A DNA stretch of 64,000 nucleotides. Origin: Diabrotica undecimpunctata. Its lineage: Eukaryota > Arthropoda > Insecta > Coleoptera > Chrysomelidae. The stretch lies in the NCBI RefSeq assembly GCF_040954645.1, contig NC_092803.1, positions 66,622,427 through 66,686,426 of the forward strand, written 5' to 3'. This document shows positions 35,041 through 44,749 of the stretch, in pieces. The position numbers and the translations under genes are program-made. The first letter of the stretch is position 1. Every line of letters starts with the position of its first letter. The notes beneath the pieces are model-generated. The model searched no databases, had not been told where the DNA came from, and saw only the letters and a list, made by a program, of their open reading frames with translations.

Positions 35041-36030
35041 ATGCCTAGTGAGAGTGACGAATTTATAAAATGTGATGTTATGGACACACGGGAAAATAAT
35101 GCAAAGAAACGTAGAAAATATGGACGAATTCATGAAGTAAATAAAAAATTAAATAGACAAAGCCACGTAATTGGACTGGATTGTAAGTGCGTTAGGTTTA
35201 AGTGTTTTCTACAAATACCGGAACAAGCTAGAATTTAAATTATTAGAAAGTTCAACTTCATGGAGTCGACAGTTGCCCAGAATATATACTTATGCGGATT
35301 AATTACTGTACAAACTGTACAGCAACGAAAACCACGAGTATCAGAGGACCCTTCACGTCTTCATAATGCCGCCTTTAGTTATAGAATCCGTTATAATATA
35401 AATGACGAAACACAAGAAGATTCAGTATGTCAGAAGGCCTTTTCGGCATTCAAAAATCAATCAAAATCAGTCAATCAAAAATCAAAAGCCGAACTTTTTC
35501 AAGACTGGACAGAAGTCTATAAAACTGCTAAACGCTAGAAAACCATCACTGTTTCATGTTGAAGAATGTCCTCTAGAGTATTTTCGAAAGTGGATGAATA
35601 TTTACGCAAGCATTATAAAAATAAATGCCTTTTTCTAACTCGACCCATCCGCGAGGTAAAAGCTGTTAGGAATCATCCCCGTCTTTTGTACTACAGAACA
35701 ACATTCAGTAGCACTTACTGTGAGACCACAGTAATAACACAACAGAGATTGACTACCCCCAAATTGCTAGAAATGGAATTTGAGCTACCTCTTTACGTTT
35801 ATACAGGTAAAAACTCCCCAATTAATTAGTTTTATAAAGCTTCGCTAAAGTCAGGGGAAATATGTAGACATGCAGCATCTAAAAAAATTTTTGTGGTTCA
35901 GATGCTCAACGTTATTTTGATGAACTTCCGCATCAATAATTTAGAGACCCATTATAACCAAATCTCGTATAGACGCTATAAAATTGTTGGAAACGAACTA
36001 TTTAATATATAAAACGAAGTTCTTTTACAA
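35041..36030 (+). pseudogene. TE3 transposase remnant (N- and C-terminal parts, catalytic core deleted)
   Basis: The N-terminal frame starts MPSESDEFIKCDVMDTREN, then GRIHEVNKKLNRQSHVIGL and DCKCVRFKCFLQIPEQARI. Frame-shifted, QNIYLCGLITVQTVQQRKPR and YRIRYNINDETQED follow. After about 35540 the reading switches to what looks like the C-terminal part: TRPIREVKAVRNHPRLLYYR, TTFSSTYCETTVI and LPLYVYTGKNSPIN. The Asp/GQN/HSYM core seen in TE1 is absent, so an internal deletion joined the two ends. The N-terminal block aligns by eye with TE2 (GRIQDVNKKL...SHEFG...RLDCFAKIPQA). Confidence 0.62.
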
Positions 36031-36920
36031 ACATTAACAGGTTGACTGCCACATAAAAATGTTTAAAAAAGTCCATGGTGCCAAGTTGAAAAAAGTGCAT
36101 CTGGCAACCAACTGAAATACTTCCATTACTAATATTTCACCAATTTCATTTATTAGTCCCAATTTTTTGAAAAAATAGGTCAGCGGTCGAATACGACCGC
36201 CGGGGCGTAGGCGGCATACTTATTCCCCTGGTGCCAAGCGGTCGGTCGGGGGACTAGGGATCAATCAAACTGGATCAAACGATCGATCAAGTTTGGTTCT
36301 AGCAGCCAAACAGTGAGGACGTGCAACCGAGCGATCGTGACGTCAGTGATAAGAGAACAATAGGGCCTTCATGGTGCTTATCAGCACCCTGTGTATGTAA
36401 GCACAGAAAGTGATTGTCCTTTGTTTTTCTAACAAAGAAGAACAGTGAATGAGCCGTTGTTATCTGTAAACCGTTGGTGACCGTTGTATTTATTGGCGCC
36501 ACCACGGATACCGGTAATAGCGGTAAATTCTGAATATTATACGGGTTAACCACAGTGGGTCCGCAAGGGATGACACTGCGAGGCTTGGAATAGTAGCAAT
36601 TCAAGTCGAGCAGCAACAGCCCCCTGCCCCTGTGATATAGAGAACCGCAAGTGGAACCCTCCCTGTCAACACAGGGAGTGAACTTCCGAGCAGGCTCCTG
36701 GGACGGCACCCAGAATCCGGACTGGCAGCGGCCAGCACGGACGCAAAAAACAGAGTCTTCCAAGTAAGATTAAAATCATTTGTTTGAACCATAGTTCACT
36801 GCCGTAAGGCTACATGGCGCGTGTAAACTCCCCCCCAGACAGTCCCGACACGTACGTGTCGGAACATGAAGACGAAGTAAGCGACAATCCCTTGAGGTCG
36901 TTGTGTCAGACACCTATGAA

Positions 36921-38654
36921 ATGCTAAACAATGAACTAACCGAACTAAAATACGAAATCAGTCAACCGCGAGATTATTCACAACCAGCTGAGGACATCAT
37001 GGATGATGGAACCCAGAAAAAGAGAGCCCTCCCCGTCGACTCGGACGAAGACTACGACGAACTAAAAAGAGTTAAAAAACCCGACCTAGAAACGATGGAA
37101 AAAATGGATTTGTTTCATGCCATCGAGAAACTTAATAGGATAATTGAAGTACAGCACAAGTGCTATAGAAAAACACAGGAGGAACTCCAAGCACAAATTA
37201 AGGAGCTTCAAATAACGATAAAAGAAAAGGACGCTGAAAACAGACGCCTTACGGACAAAATCATGGCCCTACTCGAAGCGAGAGAGAAAAAAGAGAAAGT
37301 CGAAACCGGCAAGAACACTGAAAAAACCAAGAAGACGGAGATTCCGGTGAAAAAAACGGAATCCAAAACAACAAAACAACCCGCTAAAGAAATCGAGAAG
37401 AAAAAAATTGAAGAAAAAGAAAAACCAAAAACCGAAACAAAGAAAGCTAAAAATCACGAACCTGAAGATAACAATGAAATGGACACCACCAAACAAGACG
37501 ATTGGAAAACAAATGCGGTTCAAGAAAACGACTGGCAGTCGCCCAAATGCAAAAGACCAAGAACAGTTGTCAGCGTAGCTGAACAACAGACTGAAATAGT
37601 AAAAAGGAGAAAAGAAAAGGAAATGGATTCAAATATCAAACAAATCCATGAAAAACGACAAGACCAAGAAAAGAGGATGCAACCAGGCACCAGTAAGACA
37701 CAAAACCCTGAAGTAAACACAGAAAAGACGACAAAACCAACGCCAAAACCACCGGCGATAATCTTGAAGTCTGTCAACGAACACCAGCGAGTTTTCCAAA
37801 AAGCCGCTGAGAATAAAATCATATCTGTGAACAAGTTTGCAAGATCGGGAAGGACGATCGTAATACAAACGAAGACAAGGGAAGATTACTTGGGAATGGT
37901 CAAGATTCTCGAAAACCATGTACCAAAATTGGAATTCGTTGCCTATCCAATAGATGGCGACCGAATGAAGCGAGTAGTAGTCAGAGGGCTGGCCGCCAAT
38001 ACTGACCCAAAAATCATCTTGAACGAATTACAGGAACAAGGCATAGAAGCCACTAGGGTGATAAATATCATCTCTAAGAAAGAGGACAAAAAGCCGCTAC
38101 CAATGTTCTTGATCACCATCCGAGAGGACGACGATCAAAAAATTAAAGCTCTAACAAACATCTGCTACATGAAAATACATGTAGAGGATGAAATCAAGAA
38201 CATAAGAGAAACTATGCAGTGCTACAACTGCCAAGGGTATTATCATAGCTCCAAGGCGTGCCATTGTGGGGCTAAATGTGTCAAATGTGGCAAAAACCAC
38301 ATTAGCAGCGAATGTGACATGGAGGGTGAATTCACTCCTAAATGTGCAAATTGTAACGGCGAACACACCGCCAACTACCGCGGATGCGTAAAAGCACCGA
38401 AAAGAAGAGTCCCAGTCAGGACACAGCAAAGAAGTAAACAAATTAATAGCAAACCCACCAATAACGGAGTAAGTTACGCACAGGCAACAAAAAATCAAAA
38501 GGAAAGCGAATCCACAACTGCAGTCACAGAAGCTGCAACTCTCATTGCTAACTTCAACAATGACATCAACGCCAAAATGGCACACTTCTCCACAATGCTG
38601 GAGCAACTCACACAAGTTATGACTGTAATAAGCTCCTTCGGCAAGCAATGTTAG
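36921..38654 (+). CDS. Jockey-clade retrotransposon ORF1 (gag-like nucleocapsid protein)
   Basis: The first ATG in the long frame is at 36921 (MLNNELTELKYEISQ). An acidic/charged N-terminal part is followed by a long coiled-coil-like, Lys/Glu-rich region (about residues 60-250). A PRE/C2HC-type RNA-binding region (VVVRGLAANTDPKIILNELQ, about residue 355) and three zinc knuckles follow (CYNCQGYYHSSKAC, CGAKCVKCGKNHISSEC, KCANCNGEHTANYRGC). This order is typical of Jockey ORF1, which packages element RNA. An upstream ATG at 36814 opens a plausible start (MARVNSPPDSPDTYVSEHED) in another frame and stops soon after 36920, so one base may have been gained or lost there. ORF2 overlaps the stop by 7 bases. 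Confidence 0.85.
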   Translation: MLNNELTELKYEISQPRDYSQPAEDIMDDGTQKKRALPVDSDEDYDELKRVKKPDLETMEKMDLFHAIEKLNRIIEVQHKCYRKTQEELQAQIKELQITIKEKDAENRRLTDKIMALLEAREKKEKVETGKNTEKTKKTEIPVKKTESKTTKQPAKEIEKKKIEEKEKPKTETKKAKNHEPEDNNEMDTTKQDDWKTNAVQENDWQSPKCKRPRTVVSVAEQQTEIVKRRKEKEMDSNIKQIHEKRQDQEKRMQPGTSKTQNPEVNTEKTTKPTPKPPAIILKSVNEHQRVFQKAAENKIISVNKFARSGRTIVIQTKTREDYLGMVKILENHVPKLEFVAYPIDGDRMKRVVVRGLAANTDPKIILNELQEQGIEATRVINIISKKEDKKPLPMFLITIREDDDQKIKALTNICYMKIHVEDEIKNIRETMQCYNCQGYYHSSKACHCGAKCVKCGKNHISSECDMEGEFTPKCANCNGEHTANYRGCVKAPKRRVPVRTQQRSKQINSKPTNNGVSYAQATKNQKESESTTAVTEAATLIANFNNDINAKMAHFSTMLEQLTQVMTVISSFGKQC

Positions 38655-41344
38655 CACACCAATCGGGAGATCTACGCATTGGGTCTTGGAACTCAGGTGG
38701 ATTATTCACAAAAATAAATCTTCTGGACGAAATCGCAAATCGATTAGAATTAGATATCATAGCCCTACAAGAAACCAAACTGGTGGAGAGGAAGAAAACA
38801 AAATTCCCAGGCTATGATATCTACAGGACAGACCACCGAGCGAACTCGGGAGGAACAGCCATTATGGTCAAAAAAGGAATAGAGCACCAAAACATACCGA
38901 CACCTGATGGTTTGGTCACAATGGAAGCCACGATAGTACGACTAATCGCTGGAAACGAGACACTAAAAATCGTCTCAGTATACGTAAGGCCTAATGAACC
39001 GATCCTAGACGAGGACCTCAACAAAATCCTGAATTCAGAAGAACCCACGATAATCATCGGAGACTTAAATGCGAGATCACCGAACTGGTACGACAGAAGG
39101 ACAAATCCGAATGGCAGACGGCTCTGTGCCTATCTCGAGACAAAAAATAACACTTATGCAGTCGGACCAACGGATCCAACATGCTACAACGGAGTAGCAG
39201 AACCCACTCATCTCGATATTGCAATCCTACACAACGTGGGTCAACAATATGAAATACATTCATTAAATGAAGGCGATTCCACTCATAATCTAATCGTCCT
39301 GACCCTAGGCGCTATTGATATTAATCAATTGCAGCCTCACAAGAGAAGCATAGTAAACTGGCCAAACTACAGAAGAATAGTGAGCGAAAACATCGGTGCG
39401 ATACCCACTATAAATAACATCGTCGAACTAGAAGATAGTGTGGTTAAATTAGAAAATACAATTAAAAATGCCATCGATGCCAGCTCCAAAGAAATTGTAG
39501 TTAATACGATAAGCGGAAGATTCAGGGACATTAGCACCGAACTAAAGGACCTGATCAAAGAAAAAAATAGAAAAAGACGCAGAGCCTACCGAACAAGAAA
39601 TCAAGAAGACAAGAGGATTGCAAACGAGCTGGACAGAGAAGTCAAGAGACAACTGCAAAATCATAGAAACGAAAGCTGGGATAACTATATTCAAGAGCTA
39701 AATCCAAATAAATCCGGTTTCTGGAAACTGTCAAAAGTCCTACGTAAAGACAAAAAACCGATTCCACCGCTACACGGAGAAAATGGAATCGTCTACACAG
39801 AAGATGACAAAGCCGAAGTACTAAAGGACGAATTGGAAAAGGCATGTCAAAATAACGAACATCCGCATGAAGACATCGACTTCACCATTCAAGTCGAAAA
39901 CTACGCTAGGAGACTAAAGAAGAGAAAGGGAAGAATAGGACTAGTCCACACGTCCCCTGAAGAAATCAAAAATTTGATTAAATTGACAAATGCGAAAAAA
40001 GCACCAGGACCGGATAACATTACCAACAAGGCCCTCAAGAATCTACCGAAGAAAGCAGTAGTATACATCACGAATATCGTGAATGGCATACTAAAACTGC
40101 GATACTTCCCGGACAGATGGAAGGAAGCCCACGTAATGATGATTGCTAAACCGGGAAAAGACGGCACTTTTCCACAAAACTACAGACCGATAAGCTTACT
40201 CTCATCAGTAAGTAAAATCGCAGAGAGAGTCATTTTAAAAAGACTCAATGATGAATCTCTAGCTTTGGGATCTATACCAGAATCTCAGTTTGGATTCAGA
40301 TCTGAACATTCTTGCGAACTTCAGGTACTGAGACTAACAGAACACATAACTAAAGGCTTCAACGAAAAGTTGTACACAGCAACTGCGTTCCTCGACGTGA
40401 GTAAAGCGTTCGATAGGGTATGGCATCTGGGTCTACTTTATAAAATGAGTAACCTAGGTTACAGCGAGGCGATGACATGTCTTCTTGCGTCATACCTGGC
40501 CAACAGAAGGTTCAGAGTTAAGATAGGACCAACACTATCTGAGCTCGGGACTCTGGAGGCGGGTGTGCCCCAGGGGGCGGTGCTGTCGCCTTACCTGTAC
40601 ACTATCTACACTGCTGACACTCCGACAGACCCCAGAACGCTGGTTAGTCTGTACGCGGACGATACAGCCATAGCAGCCAGTAGCAGAGACCCAAACCTGG
40701 CTGCAAACCACCTGCAAAGTGCTCTGAATAGATTCCAAAGATGGTGTATAAAGTGGAACATTGCACTAAACCCGGACAAGACACAAGCCGTTATGTACAA
40801 ACACAGAAAAAAGAGACCGGACAGGGAGATCACGGTAGGAAATACCCCTGTTGAATGGACGAACGAGGCTAAATACCTCGGAGTCACACTAGACAGTAAA
40901 CTCAACTTTACAAATCACGTCAAACAAACTGTCTACAAAGCAAAGGCACTTAGAAGTCAACTCTCACCGCTAATAGGCAGAAAGAGCAAACTTCGATTTA
41001 AAACAAAAATGAGAGTAGCTAACAGCATAATACTACCCTCCTTAACTTATGCATCTGCCGCCTGGGGACACACATGCAAATCCAACAGAAAGAAAATCCA
41101 AACAACACAAAATTGGATAATAAGAGAAGCTTTGAACCTACCTAGCTACGTACCGCTAAGATACCTCTACAGGGACTCAGGAGAAAAAAGAATATTAAGA
41201 ATTATGGATGAAAGAGCCTACAAGATCTTTAACGAAGCCAGAAACCATCCAAATACAAAATTAAGAGAGTTGACAAACTACGATATAAACCACAGACTGG
41301 TACATAAACGGCCAAAGCAACAGCTCATAGGATATAGGAATTAG
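38648..41344 (+). CDS. Jockey-clade retrotransposon ORF2 (APE endonuclease and reverse transcriptase)
   Basis: 898 codons from an ATG that overlaps the ORF1 stop as ATGTTAG, suggesting translation by stop-reinitiation. The endonuclease (about residues 1-220) shows IGSWNSGGLF, IIALQETKL, IIGDLNARSPNW and PTHLDIAIL. The RT (about residues 450-740) shows NYRPISLLSSVSKIAERV, FLDVSKAFDRVWH, GVPQGAVLSPYLYTIYTAD and SLYADDTAIAASS with the catalytic YADD intact. The C-terminal part includes LTYASAAWGHTCKSN and ALNLPSYVPLRYL, a Jockey feature. No stop or frameshift is seen, so the protein could be functional. It lies antisense to the receptor gene whose intron it occupies. Confidence 0.92.
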   Translation: MLAHQSGDLRIGSWNSGGLFTKINLLDEIANRLELDIIALQETKLVERKKTKFPGYDIYRTDHRANSGGTAIMVKKGIEHQNIPTPDGLVTMEATIVRLIAGNETLKIVSVYVRPNEPILDEDLNKILNSEEPTIIIGDLNARSPNWYDRRTNPNGRRLCAYLETKNNTYAVGPTDPTCYNGVAEPTHLDIAILHNVGQQYEIHSLNEGDSTHNLIVLTLGAIDINQLQPHKRSIVNWPNYRRIVSENIGAIPTINNIVELEDSVVKLENTIKNAIDASSKEIVVNTISGRFRDISTELKDLIKEKNRKRRRAYRTRNQEDKRIANELDREVKRQLQNHRNESWDNYIQELNPNKSGFWKLSKVLRKDKKPIPPLHGENGIVYTEDDKAEVLKDELEKACQNNEHPHEDIDFTIQVENYARRLKKRKGRIGLVHTSPEEIKNLIKLTNAKKAPGPDNITNKALKNLPKKAVVYITNIVNGILKLRYFPDRWKEAHVMMIAKPGKDGTFPQNYRPISLLSSVSKIAERVILKRLNDESLALGSIPESQFGFRSEHSCELQVLRLTEHITKGFNEKLYTATAFLDVSKAFDRVWHLGLLYKMSNLGYSEAMTCLLASYLANRRFRVKIGPTLSELGTLEAGVPQGAVLSPYLYTIYTADTPTDPRTLVSLYADDTAIAASSRDPNLAANHLQSALNRFQRWCIKWNIALNPDKTQAVMYKHRKKRPDREITVGNTPVEWTNEAKYLGVTLDSKLNFTNHVKQTVYKAKALRSQLSPLIGRKSKLRFKTKMRVANSIILPSLTYASAAWGHTCKSNRKKIQTTQNWIIREALNLPSYVPLRYLYRDSGEKRILRIMDERAYKIFNEARNHPNTKLRELTNYDINHRLVHKRPKQQLIGYRN

Positions 41345-41451
41345 TAAACATGAAGAAAAGAGATAGCCACAGAGTAAACTGAAAGAAAAAGGTAGACAGT
41401 GAGCAACAAAAAAATATTTTCTTTTCTTTAGTTTTAAGTACAATATACACC

Positions 41452-41492
41452 GAGGTGTGTGCAGGCACTATACACCCGGGAATGCACACCTC
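41452..41492 (+). repeat. Jockey 3' hairpin A (41 nt)
   Basis: Stem GAGGTGTG / CACACCTC with a 25-nt loop that contains CTATACAC and GGGAATG. It is paired with hairpin B. Confidence 0.75.
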
Positions 41493-41548
41493 AACCACAC
41501 CCACACATAGTGATAGAATAGAACTAAGTTAGTTATAGGTATATACAC

Positions 41549-41589
41549 GGAGTGTGTGAGAGCGCTATACACTTGGGAATGCACACTCC
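41549..41589 (+). repeat. Jockey 3' hairpin B (41 nt), compensatory copy of hairpin A
   Basis: Stem GGAGTGTG / CACACTCC with a 25-nt loop sharing CTATACAC and GGGAATG with hairpin A. Two base pairs differ from A and both differ on both arms (A-T to G-C and G-C to A-T), keeping the stem. Confidence 0.75.
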
Positions 41590-42117
41590 ATAGTTAGGTT
41601 AGCATAGGTAGATAATAAAAATAAAAAAATGCTCACTGGCTAACAAAGACACGCCAACAAAAATAAAAAATTTTAAAAACGCACCTTATTAACACCATCG
41701 TTAAAAATCGGGAAAAAGTATACGAACTGACAACGACGGAAACCAACATAACCCGCGAAACCGGGAATTTTATCATCTGATTCTGTGGCTAACCGCCATA
41801 TAGAACGGAGATAATTAATAAACCGATGAAAAAATGATTAAAAATAAAAAAAAATGTTTCGGAAAAAACTGTATGTCGATTTCATACAGTTATGAATTTA
41901 AAAATGAAAAGTAACATAAAATATAGTCATAGCCAACAGGCACAGGCCCTTCAGGCATAAAAAAATCGCGAATTTCCGAGCATTGAGACCATGTGCGGCA
42001 GGCATGAGCTTGATGGCCGGACAATCCCATCGAGCGCCCAGCCGACGAGGAGAACAAAATTCATTTTTGTCAAATCGTCGCGCGTCGGATGAGCGAACGA
42101 GCACACACAAAACACTT

Positions 42118-42161
42118 CTGGTTAGAGAGCCGCTAGTCACGACTGGGGACTCTCTGACCAG
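42118..42161 (+). repeat. Stem-loop in Jockey 3' region
   Basis: CTGGTTAGAGAG pairs with CTCTCTGACCAG over 12 bp with one G-T pair; the loop holds a smaller AGTC/GACT stem. Confidence 0.6.
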
Positions 42162-43500
42162 AACACACGAAATTTTTAGGGACTCCAGTCCCGACGTTAA
42201 GATAAATAAAAAGAAACAGTAAAGTAAATAGGGAGAAAAGCCGACATTCAGGCTACCCCTACAGTTAGGTGGCATAACCACAACTATTAAAAACGGAAGG
42301 TACTTCATTACCCAAAGTACCTTAGTAAATTCTAAGATCATAAGCCTCCTCACGTTATTAACACGCTGAGGAGGGGTGGAGGAAAAGCCCGGGGGTCAGA
42401 TAGGTACCACTTCGACTAGCGAGGTGTGACCGGTTTGATCTTCGAACATGTGGATCCCTATCTTATATTGGTATACACATGTTCCTAGGGGTAGGGTTGA
42501 TCACCTCGTGTGTTAATGTGTGTGTGCGGTCGGTCGGGCGGTCGTTCTGTTCATGATGAGACTTGTCGAGTATTATTTTGTTGAGTGGTTGTTTAGACCA
42601 AGATTTTATCAGTAGAGGTTTGATTGTTAGTAAGACAAGTAAGTTAATTGTGCTCGTGTTATTTTTAGATTTAGATAATAGTAAAAACAATTATTATTTC
42701 TTGAAATAAAATGGGAAGTCGCGGTAAAATGATGAAAAACAAACACTCCAAATAACCGATAATTTTTAATTTCTTTTGTGTTCTTATTTAACTTTTGTAT
42801 GTATTTCAGTTTGTAATGGATATTTTTTATGGTTTTATATTTTTTACTCGAAATAAAGATGTCAAAATTTCGATATCATTTTAGTCTCTCCTATTCAGCC
42901 AAAATGAAAACTGATATGTATATACGACGACTGTATGCCACAATCGTCGAATACTGCAATAATTTCGCTTCTCTATACGACCTCTAGTAAAACAGGAACT
43001 CTATCACAGACCGTATCAAATCGGTCGTATACGACCGCCGCGCGCCGTGGCATGCAGCACTTATTGAACTGTCGGTCGTATACGACCGCCTGGCAGTCAA
43101 CCTGTTAATAATAATAATCGTTGTTTGTTTTCTGAAATAAAATGCATTTTTTTGTATCAACGTTGTTACTACTTTTTTTGACATTTGTGTGATTCCTAAA
43201 TGTTTGGCAAAATAAAGAAAGTAGAATAATTTATGTTTCCGCAATTCAACTGAAACCTTTATATTTATTTAACCTCTGGTAATACCTTGATCAATGTAAA
43301 TATAATCTTTGTGCCGTTTTGAAGTATTAAAATCGCCTTATTCAGAATGTGTTATTTCTGACATACCTACCTCCTTTTTCCCTGTACCCTTCAATTTTAA
43401 TTAAATTGTACACTTTTCTAATAGAAATAGAACGCCCTTTTTTTAAATAAATCAGACATACTACAGACTTTTTTAAACACCCACACACCTACCGGTCGAA

Positions 43501-44749
43501 TTCAGTTCCAATATAAAATTTGATATCCGTATAACAGAAAAACGAGGAGACTTTACTGATTCGCCAATTACTTCGCCGTATACTCTAGAAGTTCCCTTCT
43601 TCACCGACTACACTCGTCTTGCTTTTATTAAATAGATGGCGCTTACAGGATGGATAAAAATGCACAGATAAATTTATATTTATTTTAATTTATTACAATA
43701 AATTATTAACAATAATTTGAATAATTCTTATGGACAATGTGGGTTATCATAGTAGACAATTAAATAAAGCTCCTTGTGCCAATGCTATTAAAGTTACATT
43801 TCAAAATTACATGTTTGATAATATTTGATTTGAAGAAATCTATACGCAAAAAGATTTATTACAAATTTTAAAGACTTATCTATAAAAAAGAATATATTTG
43901 TGAAAAATATGAAGTATCGAAAAAAATGTTACTCCTTCAAGCCCTTTAAGCTTATTAATAGTACAAAATATTAATATTAGCAGCTGACAAAATGCAATTT
44001 CACATATAATTTTCAAAGTATTGTCGTATTGTAGATGATGGTGATAGTGACACTGACCGCACAGATTTTTATTTTGGTATAACTGTAAAGAAATATTTAA
44101 TTATTATTTAATAAATATTTCATATGCTTTTATTTCTTCAATTTTGCATGTTTATGTGCCTATTTTCTTTTAAATTAGAACTGATTTTATAACTCTTTTA
44201 TATCTCGTAAAAAAATCGTGAGGTCATTGGGCCTAGCAAGACCCTGTAAACAGTTCAAAGGTAGAGTTCTTTCTTAAACTCAGCTGTGTTGATGGCTTGG
44301 TTTACCACTTACCTACCGAAATTATGTTAGTCAAGGTAGGTATTATATTTTGGGATGGGAATGTACCTTACTACATTGTTGTTTATCTCTCTTGTTTTGT
44401 AAATGAGTACTAAAAAAAAATACTGCTTCTCCATTCGTGTGGAATTTGTCCCACTTCCATAACTCTGTTAAATAAAACTGTTAGCCATCTTATTACTGTT
44501 TCGCCTAATGAGTCGACATTTTTCCAGGAATATCTGGCCCAAAATTATTGCTAATATTGTAACAAATTATATTTTTATCTGTACATTTTTATCCGGACAT
44601 TCTGCGCCATCTATACTACAAAAACAAGGCTAGCGTAGGCAGAGTCGAAGCGAACTTTTAGAGTATACGGGCTATGTAAACTCTGGCGGATTTACGCAAG
44701 CCTCCCTATTTTCTGCTATCCTGATATTAAATTTTATGTTAGAACTGAA
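43501..44749. mobile_element. Element with long (about 185 bp) imperfect terminal inverted repeats
   Basis: Left arm 43501-43682 and right arm about 44562-44749 are imperfect inverse copies, sharing TTCAGTTC..A.ATAAAATTT at the tips, CGTATACTCTA.AAGTTC, TAGATGGCGC and GGATAAAAATG.ACAGATAAA. The interior (43683-44561) is AT-rich; I recognise no protein in it and no clear target duplication. It looks like a foldback or long-TIR non-autonomous DNA element. Confidence 0.7.

Larger units (their letters stand above)
36251..42525 (+). mobile_element. Full-length Jockey-clade non-LTR retrotransposon with both ORFs largely intact
   Basis: It holds a 5' leader, ORF1 (gag), overlapping ORF2 (endonuclease-RT) and a 1.2 kb 3' region with paired hairpins. 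Identical GCGGTCGGTCGGG copies at 36238-36250 and 42526-42538 are candidate target duplications, which would set the ends. Caution: the host element itself carries CGGTCG motifs, and no poly(A) tail is seen; the 3' side ends in TG-rich sequence. Open ORFs suggest the youngest insertion in the window. Confidence 0.72.
41345..42525 (+). other. 3' region of the Jockey element
   Basis: Noncoding. It contains two matched hairpins (41452-41589) and a third stem (42118-42161). The end runs into TGTGTGTG. Short frames here (41898-42353 antisense, 41983-42222) lack domain features. Confidence 0.55.
36038..43104. mobile_element. TTAA-flanked element with short inverted repeats (piggyBac-like), host to a Jockey insertion
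   Basis: TTAA at 36034-36037 and 43105-43108 brackets matching ends CAGGTTGACTGCCA (left) and its inverse (right). Near-palindromes GGTCGAATACGACC (36185-36199) and GGTCGTATACGACC (43023-43036 and about 43074-43087) lie near the ends. Without the Jockey insertion it would be about 0.8 kb with no transposase, so it is a non-autonomous element. piggyBac mobilisation is inferred from TTAA targeting; the similar palindrome in the 30784-31183 piggyBac end supports this. Confidence 0.6.
34722..43392 (+). mobile_element. TE3: internally deleted DDE transposon with 4-bp duplication, carrying two nested insertions
   Basis: Left end GAAGGGTACAGGGAAAAAGG and right end (reverse complement) are identical over about 24 bp, then both reach GTATGT-like sequence. 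AATT flanks both ends (34718-34721 and 43393-43396). Removing the nested material at 36038-43104 with one TTAA copy leaves about 1.6 kb, too short for a complete transposase. GGAAAAAGGAGGNATGT iterons recur at 34881-34899 and 34909-34929. The terminal pattern and protein remnant link it to TE2 and TE1. Confidence 0.78.

Noticed and set aside
36299..36792. 154-codon minus-strand frame in the Jockey 5' leader
   Set aside because: No recognisable domain; it lies in the leader of a plus-strand retrotransposon and overlaps another antisense frame.
37269..38657. Long minus-strand open frames opposite the Jockey ORF1
   Set aside because: They are shadows of a biased (Lys/Glu-rich) coding strand; they have Phe/Cys-rich composition and no domains, while the plus strand has clear gag zinc knuckles.
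36185..43087. GGTCGTATACGACC palindromes considered as operator sites or a CRISPR-like repeat
   Set aside because: Only a few copies, confined to the ends of a TTAA element; there is no regular spacing with unique spacers.
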